From assembly GCA_964019155.1 (NCBI GenBank), contig OZ025239.1:7660964-7724963 (forward strand): a stretch of DNA of 64,000 nucleotides, read 5' to 3'. The notes beneath the pieces were generated by a model. The model had not been told where the DNA came from, made no database searches, and was given only the letters and a program-made list of their open reading frames with translations. Both the position numbers and the translations under genes were made by a program. The DNA is from Osedax fenrisi (lineage: Eukaryota > Annelida > Polychaeta > Sabellida > Siboglinidae). This document shows positions 1 to 10,733 of the stretch, in pieces (positions within the stretch are counted from its first letter, which is position 1; every line of letters starts with the position of its first letter).

Positions 1-141
1 TTATATTACTTACAACATTATTTATTATGGAATATTAAAATTCAAAAATAATGTTTAACATATTCATTTACTAACGATAATAACTAGGCGATAATTAAAT
101 TATTTTATTAATTCATCAATAACTTATGAACTTTCGATCAG

Positions 142-288
142 ACGTCCTCAAAGACAATAAGTGTCAGGAATGCAAGATCATTTGCTCAACTTCTTGGCAT
201 TTATCCTACTGAATTATACAAGAAAGACAAACAAGAATTATTACGGATTTCAAATACAGATTTTCGCGATCTAAATTTATATAGTGAG
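142..288 (+). CDS. candidate internal exon of an unrecognised host gene
   Basis: A 49-codon open stretch in DNA otherwise full of stops. It is preceded by the acceptor-like sequence gatcag (AG at 140-141) and followed by a weak GT donor (gtttat at 289). Read from 142 it begins TSSKTISVRNARSFAQLL and ends DFRDLNLYSE, using all three positions, with no methionine start, as an internal exon would. It ends in phase 0 and the next good exon (4024-4212) starts in phase 0, so the two could be spliced directly. I do not recognise the protein. Any upstream exon would lie outside the window. The alternative is a chance ORF, which is less likely given the GC-richer composition and the matching partner exon. 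Confidence 0.45.
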
Positions 289-882
289 GTTTATATATAT
301 TTATAATATTTATTGTCTAAGGATATAAAGACTAACGGCTTTATACATTGTAGTTATTATGTATAATGGTTATGCTAATTATAGATTTTTAGGATGCTTA
401 GTAACAATTTATAATATATAAATATAGTTACATATTTATATATACTTAGTTAGTATTATTCAGTAATAAAAGACTCGAGATTAGTATTATTATTATTATT
501 CTAAACTACAAACACAACACTGATTACATTAATCATCGACTGAATTAATCAATATATTAATCACCTACTGAAATATATAATATATATATATATATATACT
601 ATATATGTAGTATATGTGTAGTATATATATATACTATATAGCTATAGCTACTATCTAGATAACATACTTTATATTAGATTATATTTGTTTCAATAATTAA
701 TATTATTTAAATAATTAAAGTAAAACACGTAATAACATAGTTATATAAGTTTTTATCAAGTACAAATTATTTTAAAATATAATATTATATATCTATATTA
801 ATCCTTAGCAGAATGATTTATATATACATCTATGAGGATATATTTTAATCAATTTCGTTTCACTCAAATAATGTATATTTCT

Positions 883-922
<40 letters not shown>

Positions 923-929
923 ATATATA

Positions 930-969
<40 letters not shown>

Positions 970-1744
970 CATTTATATATTTATATATATTCATATTATA
1001 ATTATTTGGTAGACAATGCAAAATATTAAAAGTTGGTAGCCATTTTTGAAAATATATACAATTAATTAAAAATATATATTGATTATGAATGTAAAATATT
1101 ATTTGTTATGAAATATATATGATCAATAAGTAATATAACTTCGAAATGTATCAACATCCTATAAATATATATCCAATAATACTGTATATTTCATTTAAAA
1201 TGGTAGGATTTCTAGTAGAAAGTTTCTACTAAATAGTTAAATTTATGGATCCAATATATATAGTATTAATTCAATCATTATTTAAACTCACTTATTCTCT
1301 AGAATTTAGTAAATTTGTTAATAAATAATATACACCTAGGATATGAATATATGAATGATATAGTGTACCAACTAATTATATCTGCCAAATGCTTAATATT
1401 GTGCAAGAAATGTCTACAACATATGGTATAGCTATAGGGAAGGGAAGGGTAATATCTATATACAATTTATAGTATTTCATAATATCTTTATTAATAGTTA
1501 CAATTTATTTTAATAAATAATTATTATTTTAATATTATTACAATCAATGATTATTAGTTTATTTCAATAATTCGGTGGAGTGAACCACCTTTCCTTTGGA
1601 AAATCTTTGATGAAAAGACTCATTCAAAATAATATAAAAATATATATATGTATATATATTGTTAAAATCTATATTGATTAAACCTAAAAAGTTATTTTAT
1701 GATGAATGTAAAATCACAATAAATCATATATAGACAAGATAATA

Positions 1745-1808
<64 letters not shown>

Positions 1809-2648
1809 TATATGAATGAATGAATGAATGAATTCAGTTTATAGACAATGTCTAAGGAGAATCAGTGAAAGCGATAGGCTTTTTTAATTCGATATCTCCT
1901 AACAGTAGTGTAATGTCATATTTCATCATCTTCATTCGGATAAAATACAATAAAATTACATAAAAATAGATATTAAAATAAACAATAAAACAAAACTAAA
2001 ACAAAATATAAAAGAAAGAATAAAACAAAACTAAAACAAATATTTGATTCCCGTGTTAGCATCCAAAACAAAGTATACAATATAATTAATACATTTTTCA
2101 TAATTGTAATATAATATTTATAAAGAATCTAAATATTTGTATCACATATTTTATGTAAATTTTAATAATATTGATATATATATATATATTTGCAGGTTAC
2201 TATAGGTTATTAATACTGTTTATAATTGTTTTAATTCTAATACTGTTTTTATTATTTTAATACTTTTAATTTTTAATACTGTTTAGTTTTTTTTTTTTTA
2301 TTAGTTATGTAAAGTTAAATATATAAAACGTAAAATTTGAAAAATAAATATAAAATAGTTTTGATAAATAGTAATTTTAAAATTTTTTAAACATTTAATA
2401 CTGTTTTTTTATGTTTTTAATACTTCTAATTTGTAATACTGTTTTTTTTGTATTTTTTGTGTTTAGTTATATGATGTAAAATATATAAAAATGTAAAATA
2501 TGTAAAAATGTAAAATTTATATGGAGAAATACCTATTTAATACTGATTTTTTAATAAATTTTTATAATATAAAATATTTGTTTAATTTACAATATAATAT
2601 TAGAAGAAATAATATATTTTTAATATTATTAAACATCACACATAAGTG
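289..2648. other. A+T-rich non-coding DNA with microsatellites
   Basis: No credible gene is seen. The stretch is dominated by A/T runs and (TA)n tracts (about 883-963 and 1749-1804) and a short TGAA repeat near 1811-1832. If the exons at 142 and 4024 belong together, this is intron. A short motif ctttcctttggaaaatctttg near 1590 recurs near 9900 (inverted) and 10,330. Confidence 0.7.
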
Positions 2649-3945
2649 TTATATTTTATATTGGTTAACGAAAAACAATTTCATAACTTTTTTTAATTTA
2701 TTTATATTTGTTATTTTATTTTTTTTTAGAATATTACCAAATATTATATCATTATAATACTTTATACCTTTGAAGAATATTGTATTTTGGTATTTTGTAA
2801 TTTTCATTAATGGTAAAATGAATCTATTACTACGTTTATTTAATGTAAAATATTCATTAAAATCAATTTTGTAATATTTATTTAGCAATTTATAAATTAA
2901 TATAATATTTCTAAACATCACCAGATCATTTAATATTATTACTAATAAATAATTCAGATGTATTTGATAATCTGATTAAAGGTAATAGATTTAAATTTAA
3001 GATTTTTTTGTTAATAATTCTGATAATTTTTTTTGCAATAACATAATAATATTTATATTTGATTTATAGGTATTTCCCCATATTTCTATGCCATAAGATA
3101 TATTAGATAAAAAAAAAGAGTTATATAATAAAATCATATTTTCAGTACTTAAAAACGAAACTTTTTTCATAAAATATATTATTGATGATGATTTATTAGC
3201 TAGATATTCTATATGTTTTTTAAAAGTTAAATGTTGATCTAAAATTAATCCTAGAAATGTGTAGCTACCTACAATTTCAATTTTAGAATTTCCAATATAT
3301 ATATCTTTTAATATTCTAGCATTCATAAAAGGTAACATTTTTGTTTTTTCAATATTCAGTTTTAGTTTATTGATATTGAACCAATATACTAATTTATCGA
3401 TATAAAATTGTAGGTATTTAGTTAATAATTCATGGTGTCTGCATATATTGTAAGTGATATATCATCTGCATATAAGTTTAGATTAATATTGACTGCATAT
3501 TTCAAAATATTTGGCATATCATTAATAAATAATATAAAAAAAAGAGGCCCAAGAACTGATCCTTGGGGTACTCCATATTCTATACAATCCTTCGATGATA
3601 ATGAATCATTTATTCTTGTAACAATATATCTTTTATATAAATAACTTTTTAAAAATGTTTTCATTTTACCTCTGAATCCATACGATTCTAATTTATCAAT
3701 TAATATATTATGATCTACGACATCAAAGCTTTTTTAAGATCTAAAAATATTGTTGCTACTTTTTTATTATTATTAGTATTTTTAAAAATAAAATGTTGTA
3801 TATTTATTAATGATAAAGTTGTATTGGAGTTTGGTATGAAGCCATATTGATTATTATTAATTATATTATTTGTATGTATAAAATTTGATAGTCTATTATA
3901 TATGATTTTTTCGAATATTTTACTTATTTGTGGTAATACACACAC
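2649..3945 (-). pseudogene. 5'-truncated, frameshifted LINE reverse transcriptase (Jockey-superfamily-like)
   Basis: Four minus-strand reading blocks line up in the order of a non-LTR retrotransposon reverse transcriptase. Block 3945-3715 has the fingers region (ISKIFEKIIYNRL, NQYGF, IFLDLKKA). Block 3664-3422 has the palm, with GVPQGSVLGPLFF and the catalytic YADD box. Block 3338-2997 has the post-palm motif FLGLILDQHLTFKKHI and SYGIEIWGNTYKSN. Block 2921-2649 resembles the C-terminal tail (SNRFILPLMK..F.KGIKYYN). Frame changes and stops separate the blocks and no endonuclease domain is present, so this is a dead, 5'-truncated copy. The upstream edge abuts a (TA)n/(TG)n microsatellite. The family is clear; the clade is inferred loosely from the motif style. 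It lies antisense within the putative intron between 288 and 4024. Confidence 0.88.
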
Positions 3946-3949
<4 letters not shown>

Positions 3950-4003
<54 letters not shown>

Positions 4004-4004
4004 A
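3950..4004. repeat. compound (TA)n(TG)n microsatellite
   Basis: An uninterrupted TA tract runs into a TG tract, between the LINE relic and the exon at 4024. The TG part lies shortly upstream of the acceptor ttcag. Confidence 0.9.
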
Positions 4005-4023
4005 TATATATCCCATAATTCAG

Positions 4024-4212
4024 GGTTATAATAATATGATGGAAGAATTTCGCCAGGTTGCGTCAGATAATGATTTTGTAAAACTGGTTGGGAAGAAACC
4101 GTTGGAATTTCAGAGATCTTATTTAAAATTTATAGACAGTTTGAAATATTTCAAAAGAAGCACAGTCATTGATCCTCAATTCTACAAGTTAGAATATAAT
4201 ATATTACGATAA
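4024..4212 (+). CDS. candidate 3'-terminal exon of an unrecognised host gene
   Basis: The open frame starts at the acceptor ataattcag (AG at 4022-4023) and reads GYNNMMEEFRQVASDN through to LEYNILR and a TAA at 4210-4212. It is 62 codons long with balanced codons (KLVGKKPLEFQRSYLKF in the middle), unlike the surrounding A/T runs. An AATAAA lies 41 bases after the stop, as expected for a last exon. It starts in phase 0, compatible with the exon at 142-288. An internal ATG-ATG could alternatively be the start of a short protein. No domain is recognised. The sequence is amphipathic, charged and without a signal peptide. Confidence that it is coding is moderate; function is unknown. Confidence 0.5.
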   Translation, partial: GYNNMMEEFRQVASDNDFVKLVGKKPLEFQRSYLKFIDSLKYFKRSTVIDPQFYKLEYNILR

Positions 4213-4252
4213 TTTATAGTTATATATAATATATAATACTGTATTATTTCTC

Positions 4253-4258
4253 AATAAA
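4253..4258 (+). terminator. poly(A) signal AATAAA
   Basis: Canonical AATAAA 41 bases after the stop of the exon at 4024-4212. In such A+T-rich DNA the hexamer is common, so only its position makes it noteworthy. Confidence 0.4.
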
Positions 4259-4259
4259 A

Positions 4260-5795
4260 CATAGGATATATAAGAATAATCATCATCGTAATATCATATT
4301 TATATAAATGTGTATATTTAGAAATTATATATAATTTACTGTAATATTATATAGACATTGTTTTTATTTTTCTTCTAGGTTCAAGATAATATTTTTATAT
4401 ATATTTATCCTACACCTATCGTCATTTCATTTATTAATAATACATGTACAAATATTTATAAATATAATAATGCCTACCTATTAGAAAAGTAATGGCCTAC
4501 CATTATCTATACTATAGATATTTTTAGAATAAATATATAATTCCAAGGATTGTTATAATATAATAATAACTATTGAAGATATTTATATATACTATAACAT
4601 ATATTTGTTAAGTTAAACATATTAGTAATAATAAATATCATATCCGATATTATTAAAAAAAATAATGTCAATGATTAAAATATTTTTTATTTAAATAGTA
4701 ATAATTTCATAACAATGAATATATTCATGAAAAAATTGACGTACGAAGAAACCGAACAGAGGAAGTCATATTCCATAACATCTTTATTAAGTTAGTGAAA
4801 TTATACTTAGTTTTAATGGCTTGCATATTAAATAAATCAACCAATAGAATATCATTTTAATTCAATAATTATTAAAATATCATGATATTATTAGATATTA
4901 AAAATAACTAGGGAAGGAACTATGTAGTAGGGGAGGAACAGGGGTAGCGGCCGATGCATGAGTAGTGGCCGTTTTAATTAACGCTGAAATGGTGCTAGAT
5001 ATGATAAAAAGTTCTATATACTATATTTATATAATCAAAATGTCTATAATATAGAGTAAATTTTTTTTATTAATAATTAATTAATTACTCTAATTTATTA
5101 CATAATATTTTTTTGTCAAATTTTAACAAAAACATGATTTGGAAAAGCACTTTTATACAATGAATATTTATTAAATATTTATTTGTTGTTGCATATTTAT
5201 AAAATATAATTGCTTATCTCCCCTAGTTAGAACCTATGTAAATTATAATATTAACTGTTAACTTCTATATGATATAACAGCTTTATATTATATACTTAAC
5301 ATATTAAATTCTTATTATTAGTACCTATATGATAATGTAAGTCATTTTAAACTTATATTTTCATAATTGATACCTTATTAATATTTTATTAAAAATTTTA
5401 AATGCTGTTATCAATTCTAATTAAAAAGTTATACATTATATTTACGCAATCTATATAGGTATATTTTAAACTAACGATTTCAAATTATCAACTTATAATG
5501 ATTACTTTTATAATTAATTTAGTATTTACATTTAATATGTAATATGTAGTATCCAATTTCATCGTAGTTATATATATTTTCAATTGACAAATAGAAATAG
5601 ACAAATTTAAAAAAAAGTATGCTAAATATTAATTTAACTAATATATATTATCTACATTATTTATTCATATTTGTATATTGAATATTTATAGATTATTGAT
5701 TTATAAATGTATAAATCAGACATAGTCACCAAATATTTGAACTATTATCCTCTATACGTTCACGTTACGATATGTTCACATTAAACTATTATTAA
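4260..5795. other. A+T-rich region without a clear gene
   Basis: Nothing convincing is seen. A 26-codon ORF at 4714-4794 (MNIFMKKLTYEETEQRKSY then SITSLLS) has balanced codons and could be an exon remnant. A G-rich patch at about 4910-4975 has no long frame. Confidence 0.5.
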
Positions 5796-5939
5796 CCTCT
5801 AAACGACCTCAACATCTACGTTATAGGTGATATCGGAGGTTCGATGGGCTTGTTCATAGGTGGCAGTGTGATCACCGTCATAGAGATAGTAGACGTGTTC
5901 TACAGAAGTCTAACGAAACACTCTTGGCGGTATACATAG
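5796..5939 (+). pseudogene. DEG/ENaC (pickpocket/degenerin) channel C-terminal fragment
   Basis: The frame reads PLNDLNIYVIGDIGG then SMGLFIGGSVITVIEIVDV and FYRSLTKHSWRYT, ending at TAG 5937-5939. This is the pre-TM2 and second membrane segment of a DEG/ENaC sodium channel: the family has (L/I)GDIGG, GLFLG.S and a following EI.D. The GGS at 5859-5867 sits at the GxS selectivity filter. The usual cytoplasmic tail is very short here. An in-frame TAA lies just upstream at 5793 and no AG acceptor precedes the block closely, so it cannot be a clean exon as it stands. I read it as a decayed exon or gene fragment. The rest of the channel (TM1, cysteine-rich ectodomain) was not found. Confidence 0.8.
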
Positions 5940-7864
5940 ACTCTGGAGAATGATGTCAGATTTAATTTTCGATTGATATTTTATTTAGTAAAATATTTAG
6001 TCGAAATATAGTCGAATCTATATATTATAAATATTGTTACGATAACATGCGTTATTTACAAAATAAACAATAATACAAGCTTAATACATTAAAGAAATTA
6101 AAAACTTTTACAATTAACATGTATACTTAAGAATAACGGGGAAATAATCGAAAATATAAATAAAATATAGTTTTTTTTAAATGTGGGCATGGACATTCTA
6201 TATTTCTACTTTAAATATATGTAATTATTGTTAACTTTGTAACCTTTAATAGCAATTATTGGCTCTCATTATTATCTATCGTTTGTTATTCATAAATGCA
6301 ATAGTCTAAATTTAAATAATTCTACGAGGCATCTAATTTAGGTTAACTAATTATTAATATTTTTGAATAACATCACAACAAAACGAATTTAATACATTAT
6401 AAAATTCAAAATGTAAATCCTACCTGATAGTAGTTTAATTAATATATATAGTGATTTGATAGCGAATTAAATCAATGTATTTAATAAATCATTAGGCCCT
6501 CATTAAGCCCTACACTAATTAATATTACGACAACTACTAATATGATATATAGTAAATATAGGACATATAAAGTGCACCCTGGATATATAGTCCATCGATA
6601 AAATAACACCTTGTTTATATCTGCATAATTTGAACATAAAAGTTACTTCATATAATATAAATATGCCATTATTATAATGAATCACATCAAAAGACCTACT
6701 GACTAGTTGTGTTTGTTCATGTATACATTATGTGTGTTACATTAATAAAATGTCTGCTATCCCATTATACGACGCTATCCAGTGTTTTCGGTACATAATT
6801 CGTGTAAATAAAAATACACCAGTATTAAGAAATAAATATTAGCAATATTACATTACATTGTAAATAATGTAATAGACTTAATGAGACATAGGTGAATAAC
6901 ACTAAAATAACAATAATACAATAAGCTAATCTATAAAAATAAACATCAAAATAAAACAAATGGTATCATATGTAGGTTATCTATAGGTTATCCTATTATT
7001 AGGTTATAAGTTATATAACTAGAATATGAAGTTTTTAACTGGAGTTAAATGTATTATATTAGGTTGTAATACAACGTTGATCATTAAATAATATTTTATT
7101 GTCGATTCCATCCCATGCGTTTCTTCATTTCCATAAGTCCACGAAGTTTTATTATCTCTGAGTGGTGGATAACTAAATGATAGGTAAGTAACGTGGACGG
7201 CAAAATTTAGTAGATTAATTAGATAATAATTGAGCGAATAACTATATATATATATATATATTTATAATTATATTTCTAAATTCAAAATATATGGGGGTGT
7301 TTGGGTTTGGTTTTGGTTTCGATTTTATATTTATACATGTAATCTATACATAGATAAATATGAGTAGATACAGTTATGCTAATAATATTTTACAGATAAT
7401 TTTTAAAAAAACTTAAAAATCTTATAATTCCATCATAATTTATAATTTATATTATATATTTAATAACTATCCTACCATAAATTATTTTAATTTTATTATT
7501 TATCAATTCAACTTTATTAAATTTAAGAAATGATATGAATATAAAAGTATTTATAAATTGTATATAATACATTTAAAATGTGTATTAAATAGAAATGAGA
7601 TTAAAGAGTAATATTAATGTTTTATGGTTTTATAATTTATAATATACAATTTATTTTTTAAGATTATATATAGTCTCTTTTAAGATTTTCACAAAATTAG
7701 AAAATTACAGATCGTTCTTCTTTTTATATAGTATTACCTAACACAATTTGTAGTCCATATTTTATAAAATTATCATTATTAATTAGTTTTGGTTTAACTA
7801 TTTTCAATGATAATATAATAGAAAGGATGCTATTGTATAACCTTTGTTAGAAATTAATTTGAAG
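5940..7864. other. A+T-rich region; only weak small ORFs
   Basis: Mostly A/T runs. A GC-richer patch at about 7100-7230 is open on both strands. The minus strand reads about 70 codons without an ATG start (including SYPPLRDNKTSWTYGNEETH, up to a stop near 7026). The plus strand has a textbook donor-like gtaagt at about 7182. It could be a small exon or part of an old transposon. Nothing here is recognised. Confidence 0.4.
6750..6842 (+). CDS. small ORF, 30 codons, unrecognised
   Basis: ATG at 6750, TAG at 6840-6842. It reads MSAIPLYDAIQCFRYIIR then VNKNTPVLRNKY. The codon mix is richer than its surroundings and it starts on a plain ATG. The pattern of an aliphatic-aromatic helix followed by R..N.TPV.R is faintly like the start of small LYR-motif mitochondrial proteins, but there is no true LYR triplet and the ORF stops early. 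It could be a first exon (a GT occurs at 6822) or chance. Confidence 0.2.
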   Translation: MSAIPLYDAIQCFRYIIRVNKNTPVLRNKY

Positions 7865-7988
7865 TTTAATTGGCCGGGGAAGTACATGGATGTTAGATGT
7901 CATATAATATCGTGTGAAGTGTGTAATATGTGTAAATTGGGAGATGGGAAGGTCGAAATGGGGAGGTTAAGAGCAGATAAATCATAGA

Positions 7989-8038
<50 letters not shown>

Positions 8039-8700
8039 TTTGTAACAGTAGATAACTCAACAGATGGATGGGAAAATATGTTAGTTATAAAAGGTTGTTA
8101 TACAAAATTCTTAAAAAGCAATACCGATTAGTAATAAGTTAGCAAAACTGTGGTCAAAATATTAATGAATGAATGGTTTTTCCATTTTGGTATACCGAAT
8201 AGAATACATTCGGATGTGGGTAGGAATTTGGTTTCTGCGGTAGTGAGAGAAATATGTAGTAGTTGTTGGTATTAAACGTAGTAAAACGACTCCATACCAT
8301 CCGATGGGCAATGGTCAAATCGAAAGGTTCAATATAACACTATTGGGGCTGATTATAACGTTATCTAGGGAAGAACGGGGAAAATGGCCAATATATTTGA
8401 ATAAGTTGATACAAACTTATGATACAATGCCGCATACCTCGACAGGTTATAGTCCGTATTATTTGATGTTTGATAGAGAAGATAGGATATATCGGTATAC
8501 TTATATATCGGTATATTGGTATACCAACTGGGGAAACTCTAGTAGGACAGGGGTAATAATGACATATTAGGTAAGAGATATAAATAATAAATACATAAAA
8601 GTTAGATATAAGGTAAATAAATCATTAGAAGGGTAGGATAGCATAACGGTAGAGCGAGAGCGTTAAAGTTATAAGTAGAGATTTGGTGAGGATTAAATAA
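7865..8700 (+). pseudogene. degenerate Ty3/gypsy integrase
   Basis: Successive plus-strand blocks match a Ty3/gypsy integrase. At 7865-7985 is the zinc-binding end (NWPGKYMDVRCHI, then SCEVCNMCK). At 8035-8130 is the start of the catalytic core (DFVTVDNSTDGW, VIKGCYTKFL). At 8160-8300 is FFHFGIPNRIHSDVGRN. At 8304-8570 is the open part MGNGQIERFNITLLGL, then TYDTMPHTSTGYSPYYLMF. From 8571 the post-core linker continues (KVRYKVNKSLEG). Stops and frameshifts separate the blocks, and a (TA)n tract at about 7998-8033 interrupts the gene between the zinc finger and the core. No LTRs, reverse transcriptase or RNase H were found nearby, so this is an isolated pol fragment. Confidence 0.88.
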
Positions 8701-9040
8701 AGAATGTTAGGTTGAAGAAAATTATCGAGATTATATTCAGAGAAATGTAAGAATATTGAATTGTATGAGATTAAAAAAATGTATAATTTATTATAATATA
8801 TATTATATATAAAGAATACATACAAAAAAAATGTATTGTTTTGTTATTTTATTTTGGTGGAGTCCTTTCATTCCATCAAGAACTTATTTGAAGTTTTCGC
8901 TTATAACCATATGGCTCTAATGTCACTTCGAAGCCGATCTCATGTTAAGGAATCCATAGTTATAACGATAGCATATCATTTATTTATGCAGAATTATATA
9001 AAATCACTTCTGAATATTATTTTAAGATCTATTTTAATGG
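8701..9040. other. A+T-rich spacer after the integrase relic
   Basis: An open frame at 8836-9123 runs across this spacer and the tRNA-like segment, but shows no recognisable domain. It is probably fortuitous or retroelement tail. Confidence 0.4.
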
Positions 9041-9112
9041 TCCGGATGGGGCTTAAACCCAACCCGTGTCCTACTGCTTGTGTGTCTGACATATTGTTCA
9101 GCCGAGCCACAA
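9041..9112 (-). repeat. tRNA-derived SINE or tRNA pseudogene
   Basis: On the minus strand a box A-like TGGCTCGGCTG (complement of about 9099-9110) is followed about 40 bases later by a box B-like GGTTTAAGCCC (complement of about 9049-9059). These are the two internal RNA polymerase III promoter elements of a tRNA, at normal spacing. The acceptor and anticodon stems do not fold well, so it is not a functional tRNA. It sits just downstream of the Ty3/gypsy relic. Confidence 0.5.
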
Positions 9113-9304
9113 TGGCAGTTTAATGCTTTTGTAAGATAATATATGATAGTCTAATTATAATAATTATTATTAGAAAACTAGTCCTTTTTATATCTTTACA
9201 AGTATAAAATACTGGTGTATCAAGAACTAAAGAAAAGTAAATTTTACATTTGAATTCATTTGATTAAAATGTTCATATAATGTAATTGAAAATACAGTAT
9301 TAAT

Positions 9305-9328
9305 TACCAAAGCCCAAGGGCTTTGGTA
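9305..9328. repeat. 11-bp perfect hairpin (taccaaagccc / gggctttggta)
   Basis: Perfect inverted repeat with a 2-base loop. Related imperfect versions occur near 61,110-61,135, and the half-sequence ccaaagccc recurs near 49,513. Such repeated palindromes are typical ends or cores of small foldback elements. Confidence 0.6.
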
Positions 9329-9519
9329 TTACTATTAATGTGAAAGTAACATATAAATGGTAAATTATATTAATTAAATACATAAATGAATAATTACTAT
9401 ATTTACGGAAATATTTAAATTTTTTATAGGATTATGAATCTAATAATAGGATATCCTATACCAATATATTAACATAATAATATCCCATCTGATAGTTTTA
9501 AACTGTGTATAATAATAAA

Positions 9520-9780
9520 AATTATGATGAAGATGATGATAGCTTGAGATGAACAGACCCAACCCTAGGATTAGCTCGCTTGAAACTCCCGAATATAGCG
9601 GGCATCGCAAGGTGTTTTGGGTCTCGGGATAGATTAAAAACATTACAAGGTGGTTAGAAGGTTATCGAGAATAGAACGTACGGTATTCTCCGCCTGTATC
9701 GCATATAGTAAATCCTGTTCGATGAAGCTGAATTATATCTTAAGTATGATGGGTATATGCATCAGTGTTTAAAGATGTAC
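9520..9780. other. GC-richer island, nature unknown
   Basis: The sequence is markedly GC-richer than its surroundings and open in more than one frame. The plus strand has TDPTLGLARLKLPNIAGIA and onward to a stop after LKTLQGG; the minus strand has a 67-codon frame at 9440-9643. No family is recognised. It may be an old gene exon or a SINE body. Confidence 0.35.
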
Positions 9781-9890
9781 GCTTTAATAGAGAAATATTA
9801 TAAAAATAATAAACATAATTGTAAATATTTAATTTATATTATTACATAAAACTTATAATAAATATGGTTCTAAACTAAGTGGTAATAATA

Positions 9891-10037
9891 TTACCAAAGA
9901 TTTTGCGAAGCAAAGATATAACACTCCCTATGCATGCAACGTAATTTAGTTATAGCCCCAACCGCTGCTAGCAGTAGTATCGAAATCACTGAAATATATT
10001 TAGGTTCGGCTCTGTTTGCATACAACAATGTTTTCAT
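9891..10037 (-). CDS. small ORF, 48 codons, with hydrophobic segment
   Basis: ATG at 10,037 (complement), TAA at 9891-9893. It begins MKTLLYANRAEPKYI, has a hydrophobic run SVISILLLAAVGAI and ends FASQNLW. The end of the frame overlaps the repeated hairpin motif ctttgcttcgcaaaa that also occurs near 10,330, so at least that part is repeat-derived. It could be a tiny membrane peptide or chance. No homologue is recognised. Confidence 0.2.
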   Translation of the reverse strand: MKTLLYANRAEPKYISVISILLLAAVGAITKLRCMHRECYIFASQNLW

Positions 10038-10318
10038 TGCTCTATTAAATTACATGCAATATAAATTAGCTTTTACTCACTAAATATATACTTATAGCAT
10101 TTAAAACATACATATCATATTTGTTTGTTATATATTAGTAATGAACACTTAGTTTTCATCATATAAATATTAATTTAAAGCATATTATTTAACATTTTAA
10201 AAGTGTATAGTTAAATACGAATTTACATTATAAACAACGCATAGTTCCTAAAAGTAACCCGCTATAGGTGGCACCAGGGTATTTTGTATACAAATTCGAA
10301 TTACACGATTTCGCGTAA

Positions 10319-10355
10319 GTGTTATATCTTTCCTTCGGAAAATCTTTGATATTAC
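10319..10355 (+). repeat. repeated mini-hairpin motif (copy of 1590 and 9900)
   Basis: The string tttccttcggaaaatctttg is shared with about 1588-1610 (loop TTT instead of TTC) and, in the opposite strand, with about 9896-9920 (tttgcttcgcaaaatctttg). The stem is preserved by a paired C-G to G-C exchange. Confidence 0.6.
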
Positions 10356-10613
10356 TGTAAGTTTTAGTTTTATCATCATTTGTATGATTTCATTTCAAAT
10401 ACACTGATATTAATATAGGTCAGTAAGTTTATAAGTATACTGGTATACATGCCTATGATAACCTATAATTATATATCTTAATCTTAAGATAATTTATATG
10501 GCATACATATAAAATCATGAATAAATATATAGTCATACTATTATGCTGATGTAACATACGCTATCGTATAGATAGATCACACTATTTAACGTACACATCA
10601 GACTTACCTGATC

Positions 10614-10694
10614 ATGAAGTCGATGCTAGAGAATATTGTGGACGCTTTAGACTACGTAGACAATGAGCACCTAAGCCAGCAGTCGTGTTCCTAG
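10614..10694 (+). CDS. small ORF, 26 codons, unrecognised
   Basis: ATG at 10,614 and TAG at 10,692-10,694. It reads MKSMLENIVDALDYVDNE then HLSQQSCS and is GC-richer than its surroundings. An AG acceptor-like site (acatcag) lies 11 bases upstream and leaves the frame open, so it could be a terminal exon. It lies just outside the hAT element that starts at 10,734. A similar charged helix (SSEDILENIDMLKD) appears on the minus strand at about 18,780-18,845, possibly by chance. Confidence 0.25.
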   Translation: MKSMLENIVDALDYVDNEHLSQQSCS

Positions 10695-10733
10695 TTTCTG
10701 TACAAAGCTTGATGTCCTTACATATGTCCCCTC

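Noticed and set aside
8633..8665. tRNA-like string tagcataacggtagagcgagagcg
   Set aside because: It looks like a box A, but it lies in the linker of the gypsy integrase relic, no box B follows, and the wobble explains it as coding for the usual post-core basic segment.
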